Shown in pieces: positions 19,767 to 30,226 of a stretch of DNA of 64,000 nt; within the stretch, counting starts at the first letter, position 1; each line of letters begins with the position of its first letter. The stretch comes from Prauserella shujinwangii (lineage in GTDB: Bacteria; Actinomycetota; Actinomycetes; Mycobacteriales; Pseudonocardiaceae): contig NZ_PVNH01000003.1 of the NCBI RefSeq assembly GCF_003001955.1, forward strand, positions 124,001 to 188,000. Direction: 5' to 3'. The translations under genes were made by a program, and so were the position numbers. The notes under the pieces were generated by a model, which saw nothing but the letters and a program-made list of their open reading frames with translations, had not been told where the DNA came from and did not search any database.

Positions 19767-20357
19767 TCAAGCGGCGTGGAGCGCCCCGAGCGCGAGCCGT
19801 TCCAGCAGCGCGGCCTGCTGGTCGTCGGGCAGGTGCCTGCTGTGCGGGGTGGAGTTGATCAGGCCGAACACGGCGTGCGCGGCCGAGCGGGCGTGTGCCT
19901 GGTCGAGTCCGGGCACGGCGGCCCGGATCACCCGCACCCACACCTCGACGTAGCGCCGCTGCAGCGCCCGTACCTGCCTGCGGTCGGTGTCGGCGAGGTT
20001 GGCGAGGCTGCGCTCCTGCACGGTGATCAGCGCGGGGTGCGTGAGCGCGAAGTCGACGTGGAACCGCACGAGCGCGGCCAGCACCTCGTCGGCGTCGCCG
20101 TCGCGCTCGGCGTGCGCCTCGCCGCCGTCGAGCAGGTAGCGGCTGATCGACGTGAGCATCTCGCCGAGCATCGCGTCCTTGCTGCGGAAGTGCCGGTAGA
20201 GCGCGGGGCCGGAGATGCCCACCGCGGCGCCGATGTCGTCGATGCCGACCCCGTGGAAGCCGTGCTGGGCGAACAGCTCCGCCGCGGCGGTCAGGATCTG
20301 CTCGCGCCTGCCCGCCTTCTCTCCGCTGACGAGTGGGGTGGTGGGGGTCGACGACAC
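19767..20357 (-). CDS. TetR-family regulator of the acyl-CoA carboxylase operon (BkaR-like)
   Basis: The protein is 196 residues with an N-terminal TetR helix-turn-helix (REQILTAAAELFAQHGFHGVGIDDIGAAVGISGPALYRHFRSKD, stated in parts: GISGPALYRHF is the recognition helix). A 16-bp palindrome, GTTAGCGAGCGCTAAC, lies 23 bases upstream of its start, and two more of the same type lie in front of the accD1 operon. This points to autorepression and control of that operon. In Mycobacterium tuberculosis a TetR protein (Rv2506, BkaR) lies beside the equivalent accA1-accD1-fadE19 genes, which supports the role. The ligand is probably an acyl-CoA, by inference. Confidence 0.82.
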   Translation of the reverse strand: MSSTPTTPLVSGEKAGRREQILTAAAELFAQHGFHGVGIDDIGAAVGISGPALYRHFRSKDAMLGEMLTSISRYLLDGGEAHAERDGDADEVLAALVRFHVDFALTHPALITVQERSLANLADTDRRQVRALQRRYVEVWVRVIRAAVPGLDQAHARSAAHAVFGLINSTPHSRHLPDDQQAALLERLALGALHAA

Positions 20358-20379
20358 GCCGCCATTCTAGAGGCCGGAG

Positions 20380-20395
20380 GTTAGCGAGCGCTAAC
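20380..20395. promoter_or_regulatory. TetR operator 1 (autoregulatory)
   Basis: GTTAGCG-AG-CGCTAAC is a perfect 7+7 palindrome 23 bases upstream of the tetR start. It shares GTTAGC/GCTAAC with the operators at 21340 and 21368. Confidence 0.7.
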
Positions 20396-20504
20396 AAGAC
20401 GTTCGACCTGGTCCGGTCGGGTCATGTCCGCTTCACACCCTTTTTACGTCGACTGCTGGCCTGGTACAGACATTTCAGGTCAACAGCCAACAAAGGGGAC
20501 GGCC

Positions 20505-21308
20505 ATGACACGACCGGTACTCCGCTTCCTCGCCACGATCCTGGCCGTCTCGCTGGTGCCGCTGGTCGGTGCCGCCTCGGCCGCCGCCACGACCGTCACC
20601 AGCGCCGCCGTCAACTACGTCGCCCTCGGCGACTCCTACTCCTCGGGGGTCGGCGCCGGGGAGTACCTCGACTCCAGCGGCTGCCGCCGCAGCGCCAACG
20701 CCTACCCGAAGCTGTGGGCGGACTCCCACGGAGTCTCCTCGTTCCGGTTCGTCGCGTGCTCCGGAGCGCGCACCGCCGACGTCGTCCAGCAGGCGGCGGT
20801 GATGGACGCGAGCACGACCTTCGCCACCGTGTCGGTCGGTGGCAACGACGCCGGCTTCGCCGACGTGATGACCGACTGCACCCTCGGCGGCGACCAGTAC
20901 TGCGTGAACCGGGTCGAGGAGGCGAAGGCCTTCGCGCGGAACTCGCTGCCCGCCCGGCTGGACAACGTGTACGCGACGATGCGGGCCGAGGCGCCCAACG
21001 CCGAGATCGTCGTGCTCGGGTACCCGCGCTTCTACCAGCTCGGCGGTTCCTGCCGGGCCGGGCTGAGCGAGACCAAGCGCGCGGCCATCAACTCCGGCGC
21101 CGACACGCTCGCGCAGGTCACCGCGCAACGGGCCGCCGCGGCGGGCTTCACGTTCGTGGACGTCCGGGGGGCGTTCACCGGTCACGAGATCTGTTCGAGC
21201 GACTGGTGGCTGCACAGCCTCACCTGGCCGGTCGAGAACTCCTACCATCCCAATGTCAAGGGGCAGTCGCTCGGCTACCTGCCCGCGCTGAAGGCCGTCA
21301 CCGGCTGA
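20505..21308 (+). CDS. Secreted SGNH/GDSL-family lipase/esterase
   Basis: The start is ATG 20505, with AAAGGGGA upstream, giving 267 residues. A signal peptide (MTRPVLRFLATILAVSLVPL, AAS-A region) precedes the catalytic domain. Block I is YVALGDSYSSGVGAG with the Ser nucleophile, block III is VGGNDAGF, and the Asp-x-x-His block is near the end (SYHPNVKGQ). Even Cys residues (CRRS, CSGART, DCTLGGDQYC, GSCRAG, EICSSD) suggest the disulfides seen in Streptomyces SGNH lipases of the SCO1725/SCO7513 type. It sits between tetR and its target operon, with operators on both sides. Whether it belongs to that regulon is unclear. Confidence 0.92.
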   Translation: MTRPVLRFLATILAVSLVPLVGAASAAATTVTSAAVNYVALGDSYSSGVGAGEYLDSSGCRRSANAYPKLWADSHGVSSFRFVACSGARTADVVQQAAVMDASTTFATVSVGGNDAGFADVMTDCTLGGDQYCVNRVEEAKAFARNSLPARLDNVYATMRAEAPNAEIVVLGYPRFYQLGGSCRAGLSETKRAAINSGADTLAQVTAQRAAAAGFTFVDVRGAFTGHEICSSDWWLHSLTWPVENSYHPNVKGQSLGYLPALKAVTG

Positions 21309-21332
21309 GCGGCCGCCCTCACCGCCACTGGA

Positions 21333-21390
21333 CAGCCAGGTTAGCCACCGCTAACATCTCGCCAGGTGTTAACGGCTGCTAACCTGGCTG
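21333..21390. promoter_or_regulatory. Double TetR operator within a 13-bp inverted repeat, accD1 promoter
   Basis: Two operator-like palindromes, GTTAGCCACCGCTAAC (21340-21355) and GTTAACGGCTGCTAAC (21368-21383), lie 28 bases apart. The outer arms CAGCCAGGTTAGC (21333-21345) and GCTAACCTGGCTG (21378-21390) are also perfect reverse complements, so the whole region can pair. It is 29 bases upstream of accD1 and just past the lipase stop, where it could serve both as operator and as lipase terminator. Confidence 0.7.
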
Positions 21391-21418
21391 TGTGCCCGCG
21401 CGGAGAACGAGGGAGGCC

Positions 21419-23032
<1,614 letters not shown>

Positions 23033-23041
23033 GGCTTGCGC

Positions 23042-25015
23042 ATGTTCGACACCGTTCTGGTCGCCAACCGGGGTGAGATCGCGGTCCGGGTCATCGGCAC
23101 GCTGCGCCGCATGGGCATCCGCTCGGTCGCCGTCTACAGCGACGCCGACGCGCGGGCCCGGCACGTGCGGGAGGCGGACACGGCGGTCCGCATCGGACCG
23201 GCCGAGGCCGCCCGCAGCTACCTGTCCATTCCGGACATCGTGCGCGCCGCTGTGGACACCGGCGCGCAGGCCGTGCACCCCGGCTACGGTTTCCTCGCGG
23301 AGAACGCCGAGTTCGCCCGCGCCTGCGCCGAGGCGGGGCTGGTGTTCATCGGCCCGCCCGTCGCGGCCATCGAGGCGATGGGCGACAAGATCCGCGCCAA
23401 GGCGACGGTCTCCGCGGCCGGGGTTCCGGTCGTGCCCGGAAAGTCCGATGTGGACGACTTCGCGCGGGCCGCCGAGGAGGTCGGCTACCCGGTGCTGCTC
23501 AAGCCGTCCGCGGGCGGTGGCGGCAAGGGCATGCGACTGGTGCACGAGCCCGGTGAGCTGGCCGCCGCGGTGGAGTCGGCTCAGCGCGAGGCGCGGGGCG
23601 CGTTCGGCGACGACCGGCTGCTCGTGGAGCGCTTCGTCACCGGTCCCCGGCACATCGAGATCCAGGTGCTCGCCGACACGCACGGCAACGTCATCCACCT
23701 CGGCGAGCGCGAGTGCAGCCTGCAGCGCAGGCACCAGAAGATCATCGAGGAGGCACCGTCGGCGTTGCTCGACGAGGAGACGCGGGCTCGTATGGGCGCC
23801 TCGGCGGCCGAGGCCGCGCGGTCGGTCGGCTACGTGGGCGCGGGCACGGTCGAGTTCATCGTGTCGGCACACCGGCCGGACGAGTTCTTCTTCCTGGAGA
23901 TGAACACGCGGCTGCAGGTCGAGCACCCGGTCACGGAACTGGTGACCGGAATCGACCTCGTCGAGTGGCAGCTCCGGGTCGCCGCGGGCGAACCGCTCGC
24001 GGTGGCGCAGGAGGACGTGCGGCTCGACGGACACGCGGCGGAGGCGCGCGTCTACTCGGAGGACCCGGCCCGCGGCTTCGTGCCCACCGGCGGCACGGTG
24101 CTGGACCTCGCCGAGCCGGCGGGCGCCGGGGTGCGGGTCGACTCCGGCATCCGGCGCGGCACCGTGGTCGGCTCCCACTACGACCCGATGCTGGCGAAGG
24201 TCATCGCATGGGGTCCCGACCGTGCCTCGGCGCTGCACCGGCTCGATCGCGCGCTCGCCGGGACCGCCGTGCTCGGCGTGCACACCAACGTGCCGTTCCT
24301 GCGCGCGCTCGTCCGCGACCCCGACGTGCGCGCGGGCCGGCTCGACACCGGGCTCGTCGAGCGCAAGGTCGGCGACCTGGTCTCCGGGGAGGTGCCCGCG
24401 GAGTTCTTCGTCGCCGCCGCGCTCGACCGGCTGCTGTCACTGCAGCCCGCCGGGCCCGTCGTCGACCCGTGGGACGTGCCCGGCGGCTGGCGCCTCGGCG
24501 CGCGCGGCAACGTCGCGTTCCGCCTGCGCGCGGGCGAGGCGGAGTCGCTCGTGCGGATCGAGGGGCTCCCGGCCGACGCGCTGGTGAGCGTGGACGGTGC
24601 CGAGCCGGTCGCGGCCTCGGCCGAGCGCACCGGCGCGGAACTGGCCGTGCGCAGTGGAGATCAGGTGCTGCGCTACCGGCGCGCCGAGGCGCCCGACGGC
24701 ACGCTGTGGCTGGCGCGGGAAGGCCGCGCCGTCGCCATCGGCGAGCGGCCCAACCTGCTCGCCACCCACGCCGAGAGCGCGGAGGCGGGCCCGGTCACCA
24801 GCCCGATGCCCGGCACGGTGCTGGTGGTCAAGGCGGCCCGCGGTGACGTCGTCTCGGCAGGCACCCCGCTGCTGGTCGTCGAGGCCATGAAGATGGAGCA
24901 CACCATCACCGCGCCGGTCGACGGCGTCGTCACCGAACTGCACGTCCAGGCAGGCCAACAGGTCGCGCTGGACGAGCCACTGGCCCTGGTCACCCCGGAG
25001 GAGCACAACTCATGA
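23042..25015 (+). CDS. accA1: Acyl-CoA carboxylase alpha subunit (biotin carboxylase + BCCP)
   Basis: The protein is 657 residues from ATG 23042, preferred over TTG 23036 because the GTGAGG site is then 7 bases away. The N-terminal biotin carboxylase ATP-grasp domain has [16 protein letters not shown], the glycine loop [14 protein letters not shown] and [14 protein letters not shown]. The C-terminal carrier domain has EAMKMEH with the biotinylated Lys at about position 617. It loads CO2 on biotin for transfer by AccD1. It lies 9 bases after accD1, and its stop overlaps the next ATG (ATGA), so the three genes are tightly coupled. Confidence 0.93.
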   Translation: MFDTVLVANRGEIAVRVIGTLRRMGIRSVAVYSDADARARHVREADTAVRIGPAEAARSYLSIPDIVRAAVDTGAQAVHPGYGFLAENAEFARACAEAGLVFIGPPVAAIEAMGDKIRAKATVSAAGVPVVPGKSDVDDFARAAEEVGYPVLLKPSAGGGGKGMRLVHEPGELAAAVESAQREARGAFGDDRLLVERFVTGPRHIEIQVLADTHGNVIHLGERECSLQRRHQKIIEEAPSALLDEETRARMGASAAEAARSVGYVGAGTVEFIVSAHRPDEFFFLEMNTRLQVEHPVTELVTGIDLVEWQLRVAAGEPLAVAQEDVRLDGHAAEARVYSEDPARGFVPTGGTVLDLAEPAGAGVRVDSGIRRGTVVGSHYDPMLAKVIAWGPDRASALHRLDRALAGTAVLGVHTNVPFLRALVRDPDVRAGRLDTGLVERKVGDLVSGEVPAEFFVAAALDRLLSLQPAGPVVDPWDVPGGWRLGARGNVAFRLRAGEAESLVRIEGLPADALVSVDGAEPVAASAERTGAELAVRSGDQVLRYRRAEAPDGTLWLAREGRAVAIGERPNLLATHAESAEAGPVTSPMPGTVLVVKAARGDVVSAGTPLLVVEAMKMEHTITAPVDGVVTELHVQAGQQVALDEPLALVTPEEHNS

Positions 25016-26166
25016 TCGACTTCAGACTCGGCGACGAGTACGAGGCACTGCGCAAGACCGTGCGGGACTTCGCGCAGTCCGAGGTCGCGCCCGTCATCGG
25101 CGAGTACTACGAGCGGGAGGAGTTCCCGTACGACCTGGTCGCGACGATGGGCCGGATGGGCCTGTTCGGCCTGCCCTTCCCCGAGGAGCACGGCGGCATG
25201 GGCGGCGACTACTTCGCGCTCTGCCTCGCGCTGGAGGAGCTGGCGCGGGTCGACTCCTCGGTGGCGATCACGCTGGAGGCGGGGGTGTCGCTGGGCGCGA
25301 TGCCGATCCACCGGTTCGGCAGCGAGGAGCAGAAGCGGGAGTGGCTGCCCGCGCTCTGCACAGGGGAGGCGCTCGGCGCGTTCGGGCTCACCGAGCCCGG
25401 CGGCGGCTCCGACGCGGGAGCCACGCGGACCACGGCGCGGCTCGACGGGGGACAGTGGGTGATCAACGGCAGCAAGGCGTTCATCACCAACTCGGGCACC
25501 GACATCACCCGGCTCGTCACGGTCACGGCGGTGACCGGGCAGCAGCCCGACGGGCGCAAGGAGATCTCCACGATCATCGTGCCGTCCGGCACGCCGGGGT
25601 TCACGGTGGCGCCGAAGTACTCGAAGGTCGGCTGGAACGCCTCGGACACGCACGAGCTGGCGTTCGACGACTGCCGGGTGCCCGAGGCCAACCTGCTGGG
25701 CGAGCGGGGCCGCGGCTACGCGCAGTTCCTGTCCATCCTGGACGAGGGGCGGATCGCCATCGCGGCGCTCAGCGTGGGACTCGCGCAGGGCTGCGTCGAC
25801 GAGTGCGTGCGCTACGTGGGTGAGCGCGAGGCGTTCGGCCAGAAGATCGGCACCTACCAGGCGATCCAGTTCAAGATCGCGGACATGGAGAGCCGTGCGC
25901 ACACGGCGCGGCTGGCGTACTACCAGGCGGCGGCGAAGATGCTGCGCGGCGAGCCGTTCAAGAAGGAGGCGGCCATCGCGAAGCTGGTGTCGTCCAACGC
26001 CGCGATGGACAACGCGCGCGAGGCCACCCAGATCTTCGGCGGCTACGGCTTCATGAACGAGTTCCCGGTGGGCCGCTTCTACCGTGACGCGAAGATCCTG
26101 GAGATCGGCGAGGGCACCAGCGAGGTGCAGCGGATGCTGATCGCCCGCGAGCTGGGCTTGCCCTAG
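25012..26166 (+). CDS. Acyl-CoA dehydrogenase (FadE19-like)
   Basis: This is a 384-residue flavoenzyme catalysing alpha,beta-dehydrogenation of a short or branched acyl-CoA. FAD/substrate motifs [15 protein letters not shown] and [14 protein letters not shown] are present, and the C-terminal block [20 protein letters not shown] ends in [20 protein letters not shown]. The Glu in IGEGTSE is at the catalytic position of short/medium-chain enzymes. Isovaleryl-CoA dehydrogenases usually have Ala or Gly there and use another Glu, so the substrate may not be isovaleryl-CoA. The operon with MCC-type subunits nevertheless points to branched-chain acyl-CoA catabolism. ATGA overlap with accA1. Confidence 0.9.
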   Translation: MIDFRLGDEYEALRKTVRDFAQSEVAPVIGEYYEREEFPYDLVATMGRMGLFGLPFPEEHGGMGGDYFALCLALEELARVDSSVAITLEAGVSLGAMPIHRFGSEEQKREWLPALCTGEALGAFGLTEPGGGSDAGATRTTARLDGGQWVINGSKAFITNSGTDITRLVTVTAVTGQQPDGRKEISTIIVPSGTPGFTVAPKYSKVGWNASDTHELAFDDCRVPEANLLGERGRGYAQFLSILDEGRIAIAALSVGLAQGCVDECVRYVGEREAFGQKIGTYQAIQFKIADMESRAHTARLAYYQAAAKMLRGEPFKKEAAIAKLVSSNAAMDNAREATQIFGGYGFMNEFPVGRFYRDAKILEIGEGTSEVQRMLIARELGLP

Positions 26167-26177
26167 CTCACCCGTTG

Positions 26178-26230
26178 GCAGTGAAGGCCACCTTCAGTGC
26201 GTTGAACGCAGTGAAGGTGGCCTTCACTGC
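26178..26230. repeat. Family C palindrome at operon end (terminator-like)
   Basis: Arms 26178-26200 (GCAGTGAAGGCCACCTTCAG and 3 more bases) and 26208-26230 pair with a single mismatch around GTTGAAC. It is 12 bases past the stop of the fadE gene. It resembles the perfect palindrome at 42181-42235 in layout and loop. Confidence 0.8.
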
Positions 26231-26250
26231 TCGTGGCACCTGTGATAAGA

Positions 26251-26273
26251 ATACCGGTATAGTTATCCGGTAT
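26251..26273. promoter_or_regulatory. Tandem ATACCGGTAT-type operator before map
   Basis: ATACCGGTAT (26251-26260) is a perfect 10-bp palindrome. Three bases later comes the near copy TATCCGGTAT (26264-26273). The pair overlaps the expected promoter of the methionine aminopeptidase gene (start 26288), in an AT-rich stretch that is unusual for this DNA. The cognate regulator is unknown. Confidence 0.5.
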
Positions 26274-26287
26274 CAGGTAGGTGCTTC

Positions 26288-27055
26288 GTGATCGAACTCA
26301 AGAGTCCCGGCGAGATCGACGCCATGCGGGTGGCGGGCAAGGTGGTCGCCACGGCGCTGCGGGCCGTGCGCGAGGGCGCGGCGGTGGGCACGTCGCTGCG
26401 TGAGCTCGACGAGATCGCGGCGAGCGTACTCGCCGACGCGGGGGCGGGCTCGCCCTTCCTGCACTATCACCCGGGGTTCGCGCCGAGCCCGTTCCCCGCG
26501 GTCCTGTGCACCAGCGTGAACGACGCGGTGGTGCACGGCGTCCCCACGAACTACCGGCTGCGCGACGGTGACCTGCTCAGCATCGACTTCGGTGCCGAGG
26601 TCGACGGCTGGCACGGGGACGCGGCGACGAGCTTCGTCGTGGGGACCGCCGACCCGGGTGATCTCGACCTCATCGCCACCACCGAGCGGGCGCTGGCCGC
26701 CGGCATCGAGGCGGCCAGGCCGGGCAACCGGCTCGGCGACATCGGGCACGCCATCGGCGGCGTCGGCCGCGCCGCGGGATACGGCATGCTCGCCGACCAC
26801 GGCGGCCACGGGATCGGCCGGGCCATGCACGAGGCGCCGAGCGTGCCCAACGAGGGGCGGCCGGGCCGGGGGCTGCGGCTGCGACCCGGGATGGTGATCG
26901 CCATCGAACCCATGCTCATCGCGGGTGGCGGCGACTCCTACCGCGTGGCGGCCGACGGCTGGACGTTGCACACCGTCGACGGCAGCCGGGCCGCGCACGC
27001 CGAGCACACCGTCGCGATCACCGCCGACGGGCCGAGGATCCTCACGACCGAGTGA
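26288..27055 (+). CDS. map: Type I methionine aminopeptidase
   Basis: The 255-residue enzyme removes N-terminal Met from new proteins. Metal ligands are visible in order: Asp in DGDLLSIDFGAEVDGWHGDAA (two Asp residues), His in GGHGIGRAMHEAP, Glu in IAIEPM and the final Glu in HAEHTVAIT. The start is GTG 26288, with AGGTAGGT about 6 bases before it. Actinobacteria usually carry two or more map genes. The repeated palindromes in this promoter suggest a regulated accessory copy rather than the constitutive one. It is monocistronic. Confidence 0.92.
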   Translation: MIELKSPGEIDAMRVAGKVVATALRAVREGAAVGTSLRELDEIAASVLADAGAGSPFLHYHPGFAPSPFPAVLCTSVNDAVVHGVPTNYRLRDGDLLSIDFGAEVDGWHGDAATSFVVGTADPGDLDLIATTERALAAGIEAARPGNRLGDIGHAIGGVGRAAGYGMLADHGGHGIGRAMHEAPSVPNEGRPGRGLRLRPGMVIAIEPMLIAGGGDSYRVAADGWTLHTVDGSRAAHAEHTVAITADGPRILTTE

Positions 27056-27108
27056 CATCGCGGGGTCTGGCGTCTCGCGCCGATCCGGGGCACCATAGGC
27101 TTAGTTGG

Positions 27109-27123
27109 CGTATTGCCAATACG
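27109..27123. promoter_or_regulatory. Palindromic operator before the SDR gene
   Basis: CGTATTGCCAATACG is a perfect 6+3+6 palindrome, and it overlaps a second one, TTGGC-GTATT-GCCAA (27105-27119). It lies 32 bases upstream of the SDR start, in a position to block transcription. Confidence 0.5.
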
Positions 27124-27154
27124 GATCGTCATCGTCGACGAGAGGAGCCCCGGC

Positions 27155-28024
27155 ATGGGCAGGCAGCCGCGGTCGTTGCGAGGCAAGGTCGTCGTGATCA
27201 CGGGAGGCGCGCAGGGGATCGGCGCCGCGACGGCGGAGACGCTGGTCCGGCACGGGGCCCGCGTGGCCATCGGGGACCTCGACCTCGTCCGTGCCGAGAA
27301 GACGGCGGGTGAGCTGGGCGGGGACACCCTGGCCCTGCGGCTCGACGTCACCGACACCGACGCGTTCAGCGCGTTCCTGGACGAGGTGGAGCGGAGGCTG
27401 GGGCCGGTCGACGTCCTGATCAACAACGCGGGGATCATGCCGCTGTCCCCGCTCGACGAGGAGGACGACTCGTCGACCCGGCGGCAGCTGGAGATCAACC
27501 TGCACGCCGTCATCCACGGCACGCGCGAAGCCATGCGCCGCATGCGCCCGCGCGGCAGCGGGCACATCGTCAACGTCGCGTCGATGGCGGGCAAGGCCGG
27601 GTTCCCCGGCGCGGCCACCTACTGCGCCACCAAGCACGGCGTCGTCGGGCTGTCCGAGTCCGTGCACCTGGAACTGCGAGGCAGCGGCGTCGACGTCTCG
27701 TGCGTGATGCCCGCCGTCGTGCGGACGGAGCTGGCGAGCGGCCTCGGTGAGGCCAGGATGATCAAGTCGGTGCGGCCGGAGGACGTCGCGGCCGCCATCG
27801 TGCACGCGCTCGAACACCCGCGCTTCGACGTGTACGTGCCGAAGTCGCTCGATGCCACCAACCGCATCACGCGGCTGTTCCCGCGCAAGGCGTCCGAGTG
27901 GGTGATGCGGGCGCTCGGCGGCGACCAGCTGCTCGCCTCCGCCGCCCACTCGCCCGCCCGCGCCGAGTACGAGGCGCGAGCCGCCGAGAGCGCTCCGGGG
28001 GCGAACCGGTCACAGACCGGTTGA
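27155..28024 (+). CDS. Short-chain dehydrogenase/reductase
   Basis: The protein is 289 residues from ATG 27155 (AGAGGAG upstream); an earlier start at 27113 overlaps the promoter. The classical SDR motifs are cofactor loop TGGAQGIG, NNAG at INNAGIMPLSPL, Ser in VASMAGKAG, and YxxxK in YCATKHG. Acid GDLD after the second strand suggests NAD preference. The C-terminal extension (TRLFPRKASEWVMRALGGDQ) is typical of actinobacterial SDRs of lipid or ketone metabolism. The substrate is unknown. The neighbouring PhaC-like gene 58 bases downstream may be co-expressed. Confidence 0.9.
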   Translation: MGRQPRSLRGKVVVITGGAQGIGAATAETLVRHGARVAIGDLDLVRAEKTAGELGGDTLALRLDVTDTDAFSAFLDEVERRLGPVDVLINNAGIMPLSPLDEEDDSSTRRQLEINLHAVIHGTREAMRRMRPRGSGHIVNVASMAGKAGFPGAATYCATKHGVVGLSESVHLELRGSGVDVSCVMPAVVRTELASGLGEARMIKSVRPEDVAAAIVHALEHPRFDVYVPKSLDATNRITRLFPRKASEWVMRALGGDQLLASAAHSPARAEYEARAAESAPGANRSQTG

Positions 28025-28049
28025 GCCGTACCCGGCCGCGGGAGAGGAT

Positions 28050-28076
28050 CCTCCCTGAGGTTCCAGCTCAGGGAGG
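28050..28076 (+). promoter_or_regulatory. Hairpin enclosing the ribosome-binding site of the PhaC-like gene
   Basis: CCTCCCTGAG (28050-28059) pairs perfectly with CTCAGGGAGG (28067-28076) around a 7-base loop. The right arm contains the Shine-Dalgarno GGGAGG that serves the ATG at 28083. When folded, the site would be blocked. Confidence 0.6.
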
Positions 28077-28082
28077 CAACCG

Positions 28083-29156
28083 ATGACGTCACCACCGGCG
28101 AGGCTCGCGGCCGCCGCGTCCAACGTGGTCGCGAAGGTGCTGCGTGGCGGCGTCGCCGACCTGCGGCCCGTGCCGCGGGTGCTCATCGACCAGGGTCCGA
28201 ACCGGTCGGTGTACCGGATGACCGGCAGCGGCGGTCCGGCCCCGGCCGGGCCCCCGGTGCTGCTCGTGCCGCCGCTGGCCGCGCCCGCGCTGTGCTTCGA
28301 CCTGCGGCGCGGGTGCAGCCTCGCCGAGCACCTGGTGGACGGCGGCAGGCGCACGTACCTCGTCGACTACGGCAACGTGGCGTTCTCCGACCGCAGGCTG
28401 GGCGTCGAGCACTGGATCGACGAGGTGCTGCCGAGGGCGATCCGCAAGGTCAGCGCCGACGCGGGTGGCCAGCGGGTGCACGTCGTCGCGTGGTGCCTCG
28501 GCGGCATCTTCTCGCTGCTCACCACGGCCGACCAGCCGGACCTTCCCGTCGAGTCGGTCACCACGATCGCGTCGCCGTTCGACTTCACCGCGATCCCGCT
28601 GGTGGCGCCGTTCCGGCCGCTGATCGACCTCACGGGCGGGCACCTGCTCACGCCGGTCTACCGGGCGCTGGGCGGTGCACCGTCCTACCTCGTCGGCCCC
28701 GTCTTCCGGGCCACCGGGCTGAACAAGGAGATCACGAAGCCGCTGGCCATCCTGAAGAACCTCGACGACCGCGACTTCCTCGCGCAGATCGAGGCGGTGG
28801 ACCACTTCATGGCCAACATGCTCGCCTACCCCGGCCGGACGTTCGGGCAGCTCTACCACCGGTTCTTCCGGGCCAACGACCTCGCCGAGGGCAGCGTCGA
28901 CCTCGGCGGCAGGGTCATCTCCCTGTCCGGGGTCAAGGTGCCGACGCTCGTGGTCGCGGGTGAGAACGACACGATCGCCCCGCGCCGGGCCGTCGAGCGC
29001 CTGGTCGACCTGCTGGAGAACGCGCCGGAGGTGCGGTTCGAGTCCGCGCCGGGCGGGCATCTCGGCGTGCTCACCGGCAGGCGGGCGCGTGGGACGACAT
29101 GGCGCTACCTCGACGAGTTCCTGGACGCGCAGTTCAGCCGCACCGCCGGAGCGTGA
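28083..29156 (+). CDS. PhaC-like alpha/beta hydrolase
   Basis: The 357-residue protein has the alpha/beta hydrolase fold of class III PHA synthase-like proteins. The nucleophile elbow AWCLGG (VVAWCLGGIFSLL) has Cys rather than Ser, as in PhaC. A possible Asp is in ENDTIAP and the His in GGHLGVL. In front is VLLVPPLAAPALCFDLRRG, the usual PhaC-like region. Many actinobacteria carry such proteins without making storage polyester, so acyl-CoA or lipid acyl transfer is an alternative. Its ribosome site is inside a hairpin. Confidence 0.8.
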   Translation: MTSPPARLAAAASNVVAKVLRGGVADLRPVPRVLIDQGPNRSVYRMTGSGGPAPAGPPVLLVPPLAAPALCFDLRRGCSLAEHLVDGGRRTYLVDYGNVAFSDRRLGVEHWIDEVLPRAIRKVSADAGGQRVHVVAWCLGGIFSLLTTADQPDLPVESVTTIASPFDFTAIPLVAPFRPLIDLTGGHLLTPVYRALGGAPSYLVGPVFRATGLNKEITKPLAILKNLDDRDFLAQIEAVDHFMANMLAYPGRTFGQLYHRFFRANDLAEGSVDLGGRVISLSGVKVPTLVVAGENDTIAPRRAVERLVDLLENAPEVRFESAPGGHLGVLTGRRARGTTWRYLDEFLDAQFSRTAGA

Positions 29157-29234
29157 CCTCGAACGCGTGGACCGTGCCGCAGCACTCGTAGCGCGGCGGG
29201 AATGTGCGCGCCTCGCGGTGCCGTTGTGCGGGGC

Positions 29235-30158
29235 ATGAGGGCGATCATGATGGAGCGGTACGGCGGACCGGACGAGCTGACGCTGGGGGAGCACCCGGAC
29301 CCGAAGGTGGCGCCGGGTGAGGTGCTGGTCCGGGTCAAGGCCGCGGGCATCAACCCGGTCGACTGGAAGATCGGCGCGGGTTACCTGGACGGGCTGATGG
29401 AGGTCCGGTTCCCGCTCATCCCCGGCTGGGACATCTCCGGGGTGGTCGAGGCCGTGGGCCTGGACGTGGACGAGTTCGCGGTGGGCGACGAGGTGATCGG
29501 CTACGTCCGCAAGGACCAGGTCGAGCTGGGCGCGTACGCGGAGCTGGTGGCGGCCAACGTGCGGCTGCTCGCGCGCAAGCCGGCCGCGCTGGACTGGGCG
29601 CAGGCGGCCGGGCTGCCGCTGGCCGGGCTGACCGCGTACCAGTCCTTGCGGCGGGTGGGCGCCCGCGACGGGGACGTCGTGCTGATCCACGCGGCGGCCG
29701 GCGGGGTCGGATCGCTCGGCACCCAGCTGGCCGTGGCCTCGGGTGCGCGGGTGATCGGTACCGCGAGCGAGCGCAACCACGACTTCCTGCGGGAACTGGG
29801 CGCGGAGCCCGTGCCGTACGGCGAGGGACTGGTGGAGCGCGTGCGTGATATCGCACCCGGCGGGGTGGACGCCGCGCTCGACTTCGTCGGCGGTGACGCG
29901 GTGGAGGTGTCGCGGCAGGTCGTCCGGGATCCCGCGCGCATCGCGTCGATCACCGACCCGGAGGTGGCCGAGTCCGGCGGCCAGTACGTGTGGGTGCGCC
30001 CGAGCGTGGCGGACCTGACCGACCTGGCGCGACTGGCCGACGAGGGCAAGCTGACCGTGCACGTGGACAAGGTGCTGCCGCTCGCCGAGGCGGCAGAGGC
30101 CTGGCGGCTCAGTCAGGACGGCCGCACGCGCGGCAAGCTGGTCCTCTCCGTGGCGTGA
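29235..30158 (+). CDS. NADP-dependent MDR-family oxidoreductase
   Basis: The protein is about 307 residues from ATG 29235 (MRAIMMERYGGPDELTLGEH). It is a medium-chain dehydrogenase of the quinone-reductase-like, non-zinc type (AGINPVDWKIGAGYL, IPGWDISGVVEAVG, IHAAAGGVGSLGTQLAVASG). No zinc ligands are seen. It probably reduces an enone or quinone with NADPH. The Shine-Dalgarno is weak. It ends in a family B palindrome that begins at the last base of its stop codon. Confidence 0.85.
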   Translation: MRAIMMERYGGPDELTLGEHPDPKVAPGEVLVRVKAAGINPVDWKIGAGYLDGLMEVRFPLIPGWDISGVVEAVGLDVDEFAVGDEVIGYVRKDQVELGAYAELVAANVRLLARKPAALDWAQAAGLPLAGLTAYQSLRRVGARDGDVVLIHAAAGGVGSLGTQLAVASGARVIGTASERNHDFLRELGAEPVPYGEGLVERVRDIAPGGVDAALDFVGGDAVEVSRQVVRDPARIASITDPEVAESGGQYVWVRPSVADLTDLARLADEGKLTVHVDKVLPLAEAAEAWRLSQDGRTRGKLVLSVA

Positions 30159-30215
30159 CTGTCATGAGTGGCTCGTACCGGCATTTTCCGTCAGCAACGA
30201 GCCACCCATGACAGT
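30158..30215. repeat. Family B palindrome, degenerate copy
   Basis: Arms 30158-30181 (ACTGTCATGAGTGGCTCGTA and 4 more) and 30192-30215 pair imperfectly. It is the same family as 2909-2965 (ATGAGTGGC-C/T-CGT). It lies between two plus-strand genes. Confidence 0.7.
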
Positions 30216-30226
30216 AGGCTGCGGGG

